From the NCBI GenBank assembly GCA_030442055.1, contig JAUJEB010000001.1:992001-1056000 (forward strand): a stretch of 64,000 bases of DNA. Direction: 5' to 3'. This DNA comes from Agaribacillus aureus. Its GTDB lineage: Bacteria; Bacteroidota; Bacteroidia; Cytophagales; Cyclobacteriaceae. This document shows positions 28,575 through 38,437 of the stretch, piece by piece; the stretch's first letter is position 1; every line of letters starts with the position of its first letter. The notes beneath the pieces were generated by a model. That model worked only from the letters and a program-made list of their open reading frames with translations, was not told the DNA's origin and did not search any database. Made by a program: the position numbers and the translations under genes.

Positions 28575-29651
28575 ATGGATTACAATATATTATGGTTTAT
28601 AATTATTGGTTTTTTGTTGACAGGATATGCCATACTGGATGGTTTTGATCTTGGTGTAGGCGCTTTACATTTAATGACAAAAAATGACCACGATCGCCGG
28701 ATCATGCTGAACTCCATTGGCCCTGTGTGGGACGGCAATGAAGTATGGCTGGTAACCGCAGGCGGAGCGTTGTTTGCGGCCTTTCCCCACGTCTATGCCA
28801 CTGCCTTTTCCGGTTTTTATCTGCCCTTTATGTTGTTGTTATTTGCGCTGATTTTCAGAGCGGTCTCTATAGAATTCCGCAGTAAAGAAGACCTTAAAAG
28901 CTGGAGAAGTTTTTGGGATTGGGCTTTTTCGGTAGGATCCATCGTCGCCGCCCTGTTGTTCGGTGTAGCGATAGGTAATGTGATCATGGGCTTTGAGATT
29001 GGTAGCGATAAAGAATATCAAGGCAGTTTTTTAGACCTGATTACTCCATATACTTTATTGACAGGGCTCTTTAACCTGGCCATGTTTACCATGCATGGGG
29101 GCATTTATTTACTTTTAAAAACGGAGAATCCCCTGAGAGAAAAGATTAGAAAATGGGTAAAGAAGGCCTATGTGGTTTTTGTAACGCTTTATGCGGTCAC
29201 CACTGCCGTTACTATCTATCTAAGACCGACTATGCTGGCCAATTTTTCCTTTGGCACGATTCAAAGCGAAGGGCCGCAACACCCGCTGATTACCACACAC
29301 CAGCTGACCATCTCGGTAATCGCCTGGATAATCGTTTTGCTGAATGTGTTGGCCATTTTAAATATTCCAAGAACCCTGGCAAAAGATCGACCCTTACATA
29401 CTTTTGCATCTTCCGCGCTAATGATGGTAGCTATTATATTATTTTTCGCCCTGGGGCTGTTCCCCAACATGATGATTTCGACCCTTGACCCGGCATTTAA
29501 CCTCGACATCTATAACGCATCTTCCTCGAATTATACGCTGAAGACTATGTTTACCCTAACCTGTATCGGATTGCCATTTGTGCTGGGGTACACAGCATTG
29601 ATCTACTGGACGTATCGCGGCGTGACAAAGTTAGGAGAAGACTCCTATTAA
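28575..29651 (+). CDS. cydB: Cytochrome bd ubiquinol oxidase subunit II
   Basis: Second core subunit of cytochrome bd, 358 residues with 8-9 membrane helices. N-terminus MDYNILWFIIIGFLLTGYAILDGFDLGVG and the GPVWDGNEVWLVTAGGALFAAFP motif are diagnostic. Follows cydA by 15 bp, so the two are one operon. Its product does not bind heme but is required for assembly and for the shared quinol oxidase dimer. Confidence 0.96.
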   Translation: MDYNILWFIIIGFLLTGYAILDGFDLGVGALHLMTKNDHDRRIMLNSIGPVWDGNEVWLVTAGGALFAAFPHVYATAFSGFYLPFMLLLFALIFRAVSIEFRSKEDLKSWRSFWDWAFSVGSIVAALLFGVAIGNVIMGFEIGSDKEYQGSFLDLITPYTLLTGLFNLAMFTMHGGIYLLLKTENPLREKIRKWVKKAYVVFVTLYAVTTAVTIYLRPTMLANFSFGTIQSEGPQHPLITTHQLTISVIAWIIVLLNVLAILNIPRTLAKDRPLHTFASSALMMVAIILFFALGLFPNMMISTLDPAFNLDIYNASSSNYTLKTMFTLTCIGLPFVLGYTALIYWTYRGVTKLGEDSY

Positions 29652-29683
29652 GGGGTGCATTTTTAATTGCCCCGGTTTTTTAA
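29652..29683 (+). terminator. Probable terminator after cydB
   Basis: GGGG (29652-29655) and CCCC (29670-29673) flank a short loop region and are followed by a T-rich run. The stem is short, so this is a moderate call. Confidence 0.45.
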
Positions 29684-30066
29684 TTTTTACAATGTCAAGG
29701 TATAGTAACCGCGACGTTTATTGGAGGTGCTGCATCCGTCATCAGGGGTTTTGTGCATTGCATAGGCTCTCTCTGTAACGGCAGGTGTCGCCATTTTTCA
29801 GCTTGCCTACCTTATTCACTGACACTCAATTCCTTCGAAATAAATTGAATCAGCTTATGAAAATGCAAAACCTTGAGGTCTAAGGTCTTTTTTCATTCCA
29901 TACAGGTATCGTGAACCCGTGAGGTCTTCTGCCCTGACTATGCCTGACATCAGCTATCAATTCGGTCAAAATTAAGTCCAAATCACTGTTCTCTCGGTAT
30001 CGGAATAAACAATGTTGTGATTTTCCTGCGAATTAAATTATATTGTATAAGTCAGTCCCTAAGCCA
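29684..30066. other. Intergenic region without recognised gene
   Basis: About 380 bp between cydB and the SecD-P1-like gene. No long frame or clear structured RNA seen. A possible Bacteroidota promoter for the next gene was looked for but not assigned. Confidence 0.4.
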
Positions 30067-30546
30067 ATGAAACAAGTAATTCTTTTTACTTTAATATTAA
30101 TTTCTGAGTTAGCGTCAGGGCAACAGCGTACCGGTGTTTATTTGATTTTTAATGTCGACATATCGCAGTGCCAAAATAGGTTTAAAGTATTCAATGGGGA
30201 AGCTGAATTTTGCCTGTCAAATGAATCGGCGATTAAATTTGAGGACTTTGCAGGCGTCAGCGATATTTATTTTCACCCTACCCTTCAAAAAAGATCAATA
30301 GACATTTACCTTACTGCCAAAGGATCAAAGCGGCTTCAAACGATTATCTCGAAACTTGGCTACAGGGAGATAGCCCTTGTCATTAATGGCAAGTTGGTCA
30401 CGGTTATAAACATTAATGGCCCCTCCAATACAAAATCCATCCTGATCTGGGACCGGTATGATACGAATACGCTGGGTTGGATTCACAGAAGCCTGGCTAA
30501 AAACCTTCCTACCTCAGGTGATAATTTAAAACTAAGCCAACAATAA
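30067..30546 (+). CDS. Hypothetical secreted protein with a SecD-P1-like fold signature
   Basis: 159 residues from the ATG at 30067 (an in-frame TTG lies at 30043). Signal peptide through LASGQ (about 18). The segment IDIYLTAKGSKRLQTI...REIALVINGKLVTVININGP resembles the SecD/SecDF first periplasmic domain (V-x-L-x-x-x-G...LA(I/L)V(I/L)DGKV), but there is no translocase membrane part. Reading is by similarity of short patterns only; role unknown. Confidence 0.6.
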   Translation: MKQVILFTLILISELASGQQRTGVYLIFNVDISQCQNRFKVFNGEAEFCLSNESAIKFEDFAGVSDIYFHPTLQKRSIDIYLTAKGSKRLQTIISKLGYREIALVINGKLVTVININGPSNTKSILIWDRYDTNTLGWIHRSLAKNLPTSGDNLKLSQQ

Positions 30547-30570
30547 AATAAGGTAATTTGATACACCTAT

Positions 30571-32925
30571 TTATTCATTTCTCAGTGAATCGGCGGGATT
30601 GATCGTTGCTGCTTTCAAAGATTGTCCTCCCACAATTAAAAAGCCGATCAGGAGTACCACTACACCGGGGATTACGAATAGCCACCATTGAACCTGGATA
30701 CGATAGGCAAACGCGGTCAACCACTCAGAGATAAAGTAGTTAGCTACTGGAATAGCGATGACAAAGGCTATGGCCACCAATTTCCCAAAATCTTTTGTCA
30801 GCAACAACAGAATGTTAGCAATGGAGGCCCCCAATACCTTCCGGATCCCAATTTCTTTGGTGCGGCTTTCCGCATTAAACATGGCCAGTCCCAAGATGCC
30901 AATGCATGAAATACTTATTGCCAGCAGCGCAAATAAACCTATAGTGCTTGCAAATTTCTCTTCCTGCCTGTACATAGCGTCAAACCACTCATCGTAGAAC
31001 TCGTATTTTAAGGCATAATCAGGCAGTACCTTCTTCCATTCAGCCAAGATGTTATCCAAACTACCGGAAATATTGTTTCCGGCAAGCCGGATGGATAGAT
31101 CGGTACCTGGCATATCGTCCATCATAAATACGATGCATAAAGGATCAATAACCTTATGTAAGGAATTGAAATGAAAATCCTTGACTACTCCTACAACCTC
31201 AAAACCTCCAGGGATGCCATTATTAAAAGTTTTTCCTTCGAATTCATCCCATTCAAAATATTTGAGGGCAGCCTCGTTAACCAAACAGGTAGCGCTCATT
31301 TCAGATGGTCTCGGCAGCCGGCCTTTGCTAAGCGAAATGCCAAAGGTTTTAATGAACGCAGAATCAACAGAAATTATTGGGACCGGTTTACGCTTTCCCT
31401 CTATTCCCGCCCCCCAAAACATATTGATCTGCCCGGGCGCACCATTGGATAGACTCATATCTAGTATCCCGGGATATTGGGTCAGGTTTCGAGCCAATGT
31501 TGAGAGCTTACCCTGGTCACCTTGCTGGAGGTTCGGTATTTGGATACGCAAAAGCTGTTCTTCGGAAAAGCCCGTGTTCTTTTCCTTAACAAATTGAATT
31601 TGTCGCTGAATGATGATCAGACAGGCAATTAAACCAATGGAGACCGCGAACTGAAAAGTAGTTAAACCATTTCTAAAACCGTGGCTCCCCCTTTTACGGA
31701 ATATATCTCCCCTGAAAATTTTAACGGGATTAAAAGATGCATATACCAGCGCCGGACTTACCCCAGCGAGTATTCCAAGTGTTAAAATGATCAAAAGCAG
31801 AAAAACATTTGTAGGAAATTGCCATAGAATACCGATATCCAAAGATCTGTCAAAAACACTTTCATAAAAAGGGAGGCTTAACACCAGGATAGTCATGGCT
31901 ACTACAAATGACAAGAATGTCAGCAAAATAGCTTCAGCAAAAAAATGGCCATATATATCCCTGCGAAAAGCTCCGAATATTTTTCGAACACCCGTTTCTT
32001 TATTACGCTTGCTTTGTCTGGCCATTATAAGGTTGTTGTAATTAATAAATGCCAGGGAAAGAATGATCAGGCCTATGATGGCCAGAATTTGTAAAAGTCT
32101 GGGATTACCTTTTTTGGCTCTACTTCCGGTTGTAGCGTCATATAAATACGTTTCTTTCAAAGGCAGTAAGTCCGCTTCATTCAAATATGGCTCAAACACG
32201 TTTGCATTTTTGTTGATCTTGGCTATCAACTGCTCGGGTTTTGATTGTGGGTTAAGCTGCAGGTATACTCTGAAAGGGAATCTTATAGTGGTAGAATCCG
32301 TACAGTCGCTGCAATATCTGTGAAACTTAAAATTATCATTTTCCGCATTAACCAATATATCTGCCTGGATACTGGAATTATCGGGAAAATCCCGGATAAC
32401 ACCCGAAACGATCACCGGGTTCATATGACGTATCACTATTTCTTTACCCATCGGATCTTCCCCCTTGAACATCATTTGTGCAGCGCTTTCCGTTAATATG
32501 GCAGCATGTGTATTAGGAAATGGCTTTTGCGGATTTCCTTTTAAAAACGGAATGGAAAACATTTCAAAAATGGCATTGTCGGTAGACAGAATATTATTCA
32601 GATAATAGGCGTCGGTAGCATTATTGACATCTATTTGGCTCGGCATAATTTGTACCAGGCAAGCATTTTCAATTTCCGGAAAATTATCAGCGACGAGATC
32701 TTTCACCCTGTAGTCAATGCCACTGCTGTTGTTTTCCTTATCAACCAATCGATAAATAACATCAGCATTGACGTGGTACCGATCAAAGGAGTATTCTTTG
32801 AGGAAAAAAAGGGCTATTGCCAGGCAGATGGACATACCAAAGGCCAGGCCGCCGATATTGATCAGGAACAGCTTTTTGTTTTTCCACAAGTTTCTCCACC
32901 CGATTTTGAAAAAGTAACGTATCAT
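30571..32925 (-). CDS. MacB/FtsX-like ABC transporter permease
   Basis: Large inner-membrane permease with two FtsX-type transmembrane clusters and two MacB periplasmic core domains, as in antimicrobial or lipid/peptide export systems of Bacteroidota. About 784 residues from the ATG at 32925 (a TTG at 32952 would add 9). Helix 1 (KNKKLFLINIGGLAFGMSICLAIAL), the periplasmic region, then four helices around 290-430 and a second set at the C-terminus with the conserved SRTKEIGIRKVLGAS. No ATPase or MFP gene is adjacent, so it must pair with one elsewhere. Confidence 0.9.
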   Translation of the reverse strand: MIRYFFKIGWRNLWKNKKLFLINIGGLAFGMSICLAIALFFLKEYSFDRYHVNADVIYRLVDKENNSSGIDYRVKDLVADNFPEIENACLVQIMPSQIDVNNATDAYYLNNILSTDNAIFEMFSIPFLKGNPQKPFPNTHAAILTESAAQMMFKGEDPMGKEIVIRHMNPVIVSGVIRDFPDNSSIQADILVNAENDNFKFHRYCSDCTDSTTIRFPFRVYLQLNPQSKPEQLIAKINKNANVFEPYLNEADLLPLKETYLYDATTGSRAKKGNPRLLQILAIIGLIILSLAFINYNNLIMARQSKRNKETGVRKIFGAFRRDIYGHFFAEAILLTFLSFVVAMTILVLSLPFYESVFDRSLDIGILWQFPTNVFLLLIILTLGILAGVSPALVYASFNPVKIFRGDIFRKRGSHGFRNGLTTFQFAVSIGLIACLIIIQRQIQFVKEKNTGFSEEQLLRIQIPNLQQGDQGKLSTLARNLTQYPGILDMSLSNGAPGQINMFWGAGIEGKRKPVPIISVDSAFIKTFGISLSKGRLPRPSEMSATCLVNEAALKYFEWDEFEGKTFNNGIPGGFEVVGVVKDFHFNSLHKVIDPLCIVFMMDDMPGTDLSIRLAGNNISGSLDNILAEWKKVLPDYALKYEFYDEWFDAMYRQEEKFASTIGLFALLAISISCIGILGLAMFNAESRTKEIGIRKVLGASIANILLLLTKDFGKLVAIAFVIAIPVANYFISEWLTAFAYRIQVQWWLFVIPGVVVLLIGFLIVGGQSLKAATINPADSLRNE

Positions 32926-33153
32926 TATCCTTTTGTCATTGTTTGATTTCAAATTTGTGGACTATCTGCCATAAACCCTACCAATTTGCAGTAAACTGAA
33001 AATATTTTGCAGGTAATGGTTTAAGTTTCAGGAAAGCCGTTTTTGACCATCATCGTCTCAGACGCCAACCCAGAAATAAAAAAATGGCCCTGGGCTAAAC
33101 ATTTTAGCCAAAAAATATCGAACTTCCTTAACAAAACCGAATTCGATACGACT

Positions 33154-34305
33154 GTGACCATAAAAAAGATTTTTTTATCCTGCTTTTTACTGTTGATAAT
33201 AACCGGTAGCCAACAAAAGCGGCCCACCCCACAATTCCAAAAACAAATATTGGACGATCAGGTGAAGATCGGGTATGGCCTGGGAATTGGAGATGTAGAT
33301 GGCGATGGCAGGGTGGATATATTGCTGGCGGACAAAAAGCAGTTTGTCTGGTATCGAAATCCCGATTGGCAACGATTTGTTATGATCGATAACCTGACAG
33401 AAAGGGATAACGTTTGCCTGGCTGTCCGGGACATTGATGGCGATGGGAAAGTTGAGGTGGCCGTCGGCGCGCAATGGAATCCCGGAGAAACCAACGACGA
33501 GGCCAAATCAGGGGCTGTACACTTTTTGATACGTCCGGAGGATCCTACCCAAATGTGGGAGGCTATCGCATTACACCACGAACCTACCGTACACCGGATG
33601 AGGTGGGTGAAAGTTGGGGACAGTTACCAGCTGGTGGTACTGCCGCTGCATGGAAGGGGGAATCAAAACGGGCAAGGGCAAGGTGTGAGGATATTAGCTT
33701 ACCAGGTTCCTGAAAATCCTCGAAAAACCTGGTCTTACACTTTGCTGGATGAAGATATGCATCTAACACACAACATGGATATTATTTCCGAAAATGGCAC
33801 CGAAACCATCCTGGTTGGCGGAAAAGAAGGCGCGAAAATACTTCGACAACAAAACGGGCAATGGCCAAAGGCAGGGGATCAGGGTTGGGTTATCAAGGGT
33901 CACGGTTTTGGGGAAATCAGGCAACATCAGGGATTTACAGCGGGAATACAGCCACTACACGGGAACACGCTCGCTATATATAAACCGGGAGGAGAACGAA
34001 AAGTATTGACAAGTTCACTAAAGGAAGGACATGCGCTGGCGCTGGCAGATCTATTGTCGCAAGGTCAGGATCAGATAGTGGCAGGCTGGAGAAAACCTGA
34101 TGCACAAGAGGAAACCGGAATCAAACTATTTATTGCCAACGATAAAAACTGGAACAGCTGGCAGTCGGTCTGGGTCGACCGAAATGGCATGGCCTGCGAA
34201 GATCTGAAAGTTGCCGATCTGGATGGCGACGGCAAAAAGGACATCATTGCAGCGGGAAGAAGCACCCATAACCTGGTAATTTACTGGAATCGGTCTGATT
34301 TCTAG
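33154..34305 (+). CDS. Secreted FG-GAP/VCBS-type repeat protein
   Basis: A start at GTG 33154 gives a normal signal peptide (VTIKKIFLSCFLLLIITGS); a TTG at 33043 would add 37 residues. The mature part carries repeated GDVDGDGRVDILLADK- and DIDGDGKVEVAVG-like units (DxDGDG calcium loops) and a final ADLDGDGKKDIIAAG, which are FG-GAP propeller blades. Repeats of this kind form beta-propellers that bind calcium and often carbohydrate or protein. It is divergent from the permease at 30571 and precedes a second one. Function unassigned. Confidence 0.8.
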   Translation: MTIKKIFLSCFLLLIITGSQQKRPTPQFQKQILDDQVKIGYGLGIGDVDGDGRVDILLADKKQFVWYRNPDWQRFVMIDNLTERDNVCLAVRDIDGDGKVEVAVGAQWNPGETNDEAKSGAVHFLIRPEDPTQMWEAIALHHEPTVHRMRWVKVGDSYQLVVLPLHGRGNQNGQGQGVRILAYQVPENPRKTWSYTLLDEDMHLTHNMDIISENGTETILVGGKEGAKILRQQNGQWPKAGDQGWVIKGHGFGEIRQHQGFTAGIQPLHGNTLAIYKPGGERKVLTSSLKEGHALALADLLSQGQDQIVAGWRKPDAQEETGIKLFIANDKNWNSWQSVWVDRNGMACEDLKVADLDGDGKKDIIAAGRSTHNLVIYWNRSDF

Positions 34306-34479
34306 CAGCGTTGAATCTCCGCAAGAGGGCTTTCATGAGCTTTTAACTATACCTTAGAACAAAAATCATTCAACCTGCCTGGCTTGCTGCACTTTCCTGC
34401 AAAATCATTTCCTTTTCCTGCAAATAATTGGGAATTACGGGCTCAACAATGGATATTCAGAAAAATTAACTAATTCGGA

Positions 34480-36864
34480 ATGTTCAAAAGCCTATTAAAA
34501 ATAGCTTACAGAAATACCTTAAAAAACAAAAGTTATACTTTGACCAACGCATTTGGGCTTGTCTTAGGTATTTCGGCCAGCTTTTACCTGTTAATTCATA
34601 TTCAATATGAGCTGTCTTATGAAAAGGATTTTTCAGAACATGAAAGAATTTTCAGGGCTGCCTCCAACAGTTGGGCCAAATCTTCCCTTCCATTTGCTGC
34701 CGAATTAGAAAAAGCCTTTCCCGAAATTGAAAAAACCGGAAGGTTCGGGCAGTACCGGCAAACTAACATTTTAATTTACAATGATATCCATATTCCTGTG
34801 AGAGAGGGGCTCTATGGCGAACAATCTTTGCTTTCCATTTTCAATTTTGAGTTTATTTATGGCTCACCTGAAACAGCACTGACCAGACCTAATACTATTG
34901 TTCTGAATGAAAGTATTGCAACAAAACTCTTTAAAGCTGAAAACCCAATAGGCAAAAGCATTAAAATTGGCGGGATGGAAGATTTGGAGGTAACCGGTGT
35001 AATGGCCGATTTGCCAGGCAATACGCATTTAAACTTCCAGTACCTCATATCATTACCAACCATGCTTCATAGTATTTCCGACGAGATGCAACAAAGAAGA
35101 GGCTGGATGTCGGTATATACCTATGTGCTACTACGGGAGGGGCAACGCATTCACAATATGGATAACAGGTTATTTGATTTTCTGGTGAAATTTTCTGAAG
35201 GAAGCGCCACCAGAGAGGAAATAGAGCAAGAGGAGTGGCGTTTTGAATTTCATCCGGTAAAAAATATACACCTGTATTCAGACAGAGAGCAGGAAATGGG
35301 GCAGAATAGTGATGTATTATACATATACATTTTGAGTGCCCTGGCTTTTTTGATTATCACCATTGCCTGTTTAAATTTTATCAACCTCTTCACCGCGCAA
35401 ATTATCAAAAGAAGTCGCGAAATTGGCTTAAAAAAAGTAATTGGTGCAAGTCGCCAACAGATTTTTCTACAGTTTTTTGGAGAAGGACTTTTAATTACTG
35501 TTGTTTCGGGCCTGCTGGCATTAGTAGTTTGTTATACTTTTCTCCCGCTTTATAATGATATTGCTGGAGTAAATCTTGTAACAAATACATTTTTTAAATG
35601 GCAAAACATTCTGATACTCATAAGCATGGTATTCGGCATTGTTTTGTCTTCCAGCGGGTTTCCCGCTTTCTTAATTTCCGGTTCTCATCCGATACTGGCC
35701 ATTAAAGGAACTAAGCTCCCCACCTCACCTGTTGTCAAAATCAGGAAAATACTTGTAGCTTTTCAATTTTCTATTTCCATATTCATTATTACAGCCACCA
35801 TAGTTGTGTTTAAGCAGATGACATTTTTACATGATCAGGAGATAGGTTTTGAAAAGGAAAAAGTGATTTCTATCCAAATTTATGGCCCCTTGTGGGAACA
35901 GGCAGTAATGAAAAAAGACGTTTTCCGCAATGAGTTAATGAAAAAGCCCGGCATAAAAAGTGTTGGCAATGCTTCGCGGTTTTTAGGAAACAATTTAAGC
36001 GTCGAAACTTTACGCCCACAAGGCACAGACCCGGAAATGGACCTGCCGGCCATGAGGTTCATCAGAGCTGATGAGGGCTTTATTCCCTCAGTAGGTATTG
36101 AATTAGTTGAAGGAAGGAACTTTCAGGCACGCACTGATACATCTGTTGCCTTTATTGTAAATGAAAAGCTAGTGGAAATCCTGGGTATAGAAGATCCCAT
36201 CGGTACGGAAGCGGAAAATAGCTGGTCCAGGGCCAGGGGAAAAATTGTTGGGGTGGTTAAAAACTACAACTTTGCATCCTTGCATTACGATATAGAACCG
36301 CTGGTGATAGAATACAGGCCGAATTGGGTAGATAATATGCTGATAAGAATAGATGGTACTAATGTCAAGGAAACGGTGGCATCCATTCAGAAAGAAATTG
36401 AAAATATTGCGCCGGGAGCAATTATGCTTTATAATTTCCTGGATGATCAGTTAAATTTTATGTATCAATCCGAGAATAACCTGAAACAATTATTCCTTTT
36501 ATTTTCAATACTGGCGGTCTTAATCGCCTGTCTGGGACTGATAGCCCTGTCGGTTTATAACAACGAGTTACGAACCAAGGAAATAGGGATAAGAAAATTG
36601 CTTGGAGCATCCGTATTTAATATTGTTGCCATGCTTTCAAAGGAATATATCTGGCTCATATTAATAGCCATTATTGTGACACTTCCTGTTGCTAATTATT
36701 TTATCACGGAATGGCTGAATAACTTTGCTTACAAAATCAAACTCAGCTGGTGGTTGTTCGCCATTTCCAGCGCTATAGTTTTGATCATTGCCATGCTGGC
36801 GGTGAGCAGGCAAAGTATTAAATCCGCACTAATCAATCCGGCCAAATCCTTACGGAATGAATAG
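34480..36864 (+). CDS. MacB/FtsX-like ABC transporter permease
   Basis: Second large permease of the same architecture as that at 30571-32925: 794 residues, N-terminal helix (KNKSYTLTNAFGLVLGISASF), MacB periplasmic core, central FtsX helices around 280-430, and a C-terminal FtsX cluster with ELRTKEIGIRKLLGAS followed by the same WLLF-x-FAI-like ending (NPAKSLRNE). The two share the ending NPA-SLRNE, which marks them as one paralogous family. ATPase partner not in the window. Confidence 0.9.
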   Translation: MFKSLLKIAYRNTLKNKSYTLTNAFGLVLGISASFYLLIHIQYELSYEKDFSEHERIFRAASNSWAKSSLPFAAELEKAFPEIEKTGRFGQYRQTNILIYNDIHIPVREGLYGEQSLLSIFNFEFIYGSPETALTRPNTIVLNESIATKLFKAENPIGKSIKIGGMEDLEVTGVMADLPGNTHLNFQYLISLPTMLHSISDEMQQRRGWMSVYTYVLLREGQRIHNMDNRLFDFLVKFSEGSATREEIEQEEWRFEFHPVKNIHLYSDREQEMGQNSDVLYIYILSALAFLIITIACLNFINLFTAQIIKRSREIGLKKVIGASRQQIFLQFFGEGLLITVVSGLLALVVCYTFLPLYNDIAGVNLVTNTFFKWQNILILISMVFGIVLSSSGFPAFLISGSHPILAIKGTKLPTSPVVKIRKILVAFQFSISIFIITATIVVFKQMTFLHDQEIGFEKEKVISIQIYGPLWEQAVMKKDVFRNELMKKPGIKSVGNASRFLGNNLSVETLRPQGTDPEMDLPAMRFIRADEGFIPSVGIELVEGRNFQARTDTSVAFIVNEKLVEILGIEDPIGTEAENSWSRARGKIVGVVKNYNFASLHYDIEPLVIEYRPNWVDNMLIRIDGTNVKETVASIQKEIENIAPGAIMLYNFLDDQLNFMYQSENNLKQLFLLFSILAVLIACLGLIALSVYNNELRTKEIGIRKLLGASVFNIVAMLSKEYIWLILIAIIVTLPVANYFITEWLNNFAYKIKLSWWLFAISSAIVLIIAMLAVSRQSIKSALINPAKSLRNE

Positions 36865-36913
36865 GGATTAATCATCACACTGTTCAATCATCACCAAACC
36901 GGAAAGCCGACTA

Positions 36914-37348
36914 TCAAAGCTCTCCAATATCTTCATACCATAATTCCGGTTTCTCAGCAATAAATTTCTCCATCATTTGAATGCACTCCGGCAGGTTTAA
37001 ATCAACAACTTCTACCCCGTGCGATTCCATAAATGCCCTGGCCCCCGGAAAGGTCACAGATTCACCCACAATTACTTTGGAAATTTTAAACTGTACAATA
37101 GTGCCGGCGCACATATAACAGGGCATCAAGGTGGAATAAATGACGGTATCTTTATAACTACCTATTCTTCCGGCATTATTTAAACAATCCATTTCACCAT
37201 GTAAAATAGGGTTTTGTTCCTGTACCCGTTTGTTATGACCGCTCGCCACAATTTGGTTATTCCTTACCAGCACAGAACCAATAGGGATCCCTCCTTCTGA
37301 CAGGCTTTTCTGTGCCTGGGCTATCGCAGCCCGCATAAATTCATCCAT
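36914..37348 (-). CDS. Cytosine-deaminase-like zinc nucleobase deaminase of yeast FCY1 type
   Basis: 144-residue CDA-superfamily deaminase. Zinc site: His50-x-Glu52 in LHGEMDC and Cys77-x-x-Cys80 in MPCYMC. Overall pattern follows the fungal cytosine deaminase: GGIPIGSVLV, HNKRVQEQNPILHGEMDCLNNAGR, then SKVIVGESVTFPGARAFMESHGVEVV and a C-terminal ELWYEDIGEL, close to yeast RPQDWFEDIGE. Catalyses hydrolytic deamination of a base, most likely cytosine to uracil, but guanine or other bases remain possible. Monocistronic by position. Confidence 0.8.
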   Translation of the reverse strand: MDEFMRAAIAQAQKSLSEGGIPIGSVLVRNNQIVASGHNKRVQEQNPILHGEMDCLNNAGRIGSYKDTVIYSTLMPCYMCAGTIVQFKISKVIVGESVTFPGARAFMESHGVEVVDLNLPECIQMMEKFIAEKPELWYEDIGEL

Positions 37349-37476
37349 GATATTTTATCATTAAATCTTGTATAATAATTACTCAAATTAACTGTTTTTG
37401 TTGAATTTCAGGATAAGATGAGTGTTTATGTGTACAAGTCTTGCAACAATATTTGCATTTTTTGAATTTTTATTTT

Positions 37477-37495
37477 TACTTTGCAATACAAAGTA
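37477..37495. promoter_or_regulatory. 19-bp dyad operator, copy 1
   Basis: Perfect inverted repeat TACTTTG-CAATA-CAAAGTA, 8 bp before the ATG of the membrane protein gene. A flanking ACTTTTAAAA run is also shared with copy 2. The TACTTTG arm overlaps the likely -7 region, so a bound protein would block the promoter. Confidence 0.75.
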
Positions 37496-37503
37496 CTTTT
37501 AAA

Positions 37504-38127
37504 ATGGAAAATAAAACACAATATCTTGAAGATATATCGCAAATCAGATCCATGATGGAGCGATCTTCCAGGTTTATCTCACTCAGCGGTTTATCCGGAG
37601 TTTTTGCCGGGGTCTATGCGCTTGCAGGGGCATTTCTGGCTCATCAGATCATTAACAATGAAATTGGCATTAACTATCAGTCCAAATTTTTAAATTTATC
37701 GTCCGGTCGTCTGGAACAACTGGTAATCATTGCCTTAGCGGTTTTAGGGCTGGCCATTGGAACAGGCATCATACTAACCACGCAAAAAGCGCGTAAGAGA
37801 GGGTTAAAAATCTGGGACAAGACGGCAAAACTTTTAACCATAAATTTGTTGATCCCTTTAATTACGGGGGGTATTTTGTGTTTAATATTTTTGCATCATG
37901 GGCTAGTTGGTGTGATAGCGCCATCTACCCTGATCTTTTATGGATTATCCCTGATTAACGCCAGCAAGTATACCTTTACAGATATTCGATACCTGGGTTT
38001 TGCGGAAATTGCCCTGGGACTTATCTCCGCTTATTATGTGGGATTTGGCCTGTATTTTTGGGCACTTGGGTTTGGGATATTGCATATTTTATATGGCGCC
38101 ATTATGTACTTTAAATATGAAAGGTGA
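37504..38127 (+). CDS. Integral membrane protein, cotranscribed with a winged-helix regulator
   Basis: 207 residues from the ATG at 37504. A short charged cytoplasmic start (MENKTQYLEDISQIRSMMERS) is followed by about six hydrophobic segments: around 24-45, 74-92, 115-135, 140-155, 165-182 and 185-202. No catalytic motif. The helix-turn-helix gene overlaps its 3' end by 4 bp (GTGA), so the two are translationally coupled. Proteins of this layout, paired with a small winged-helix regulator, are common in Bacteroidota but have no assigned role. Confidence 0.75.
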   Translation: MENKTQYLEDISQIRSMMERSSRFISLSGLSGVFAGVYALAGAFLAHQIINNEIGINYQSKFLNLSSGRLEQLVIIALAVLGLAIGTGIILTTQKARKRGLKIWDKTAKLLTINLLIPLITGGILCLIFLHHGLVGVIAPSTLIFYGLSLINASKYTFTDIRYLGFAEIALGLISAYYVGFGLYFWALGFGILHILYGAIMYFKYER

Positions 38128-38423
38128 AAAATTTATTAAACAATTTTAATAAGGCCTTTGAAAACCGGGTCAGACTGGGAATTATGTCAATACTGGTGGT
38201 TAATGATTTTGTTGACTTTAACCGGCTCAAGGAAATCCTTGACGTCACCGATGGCAATCTGGCCAGTCACCTGAAGGCACTTGAAAAAGAAAAATACGTG
38301 GTGATGAGTAAAGAATTTATTGGCAGGAAACCCAATACCAAGTATAAAGTTTCCAGCGCCGGCAAAAAGGCTTTTGAAGCACATATCAATGCTTTAGAAA
38401 ACCTTTTGAAGGGGTCGTCTTAA
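38124..38423 (+). CDS. Winged-helix transcriptional regulator (HTH_34-like)
   Basis: 99 residues, GTG start overlapping the stop of the previous gene. Helix pattern ENRVRLGIMSILVVNDFVDFNRLKEILDVTDGNLASHLKALEKEKYVVMSKEFIGRKPNTKYKVSSAGKKAFEAHI fits a MarR/ArsR-related winged helix with no metal-binding cysteines. The recognition helix is around DGNLASHLKALE. Both flanking transcription units begin with the same 19-bp dyad, which is most simply its binding site; this is inference. Confidence 0.85.
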   Translation: MKNLLNNFNKAFENRVRLGIMSILVVNDFVDFNRLKEILDVTDGNLASHLKALEKEKYVVMSKEFIGRKPNTKYKVSSAGKKAFEAHINALENLLKGSS

Positions 38424-38437
38424 TTTTTTTACTCATT

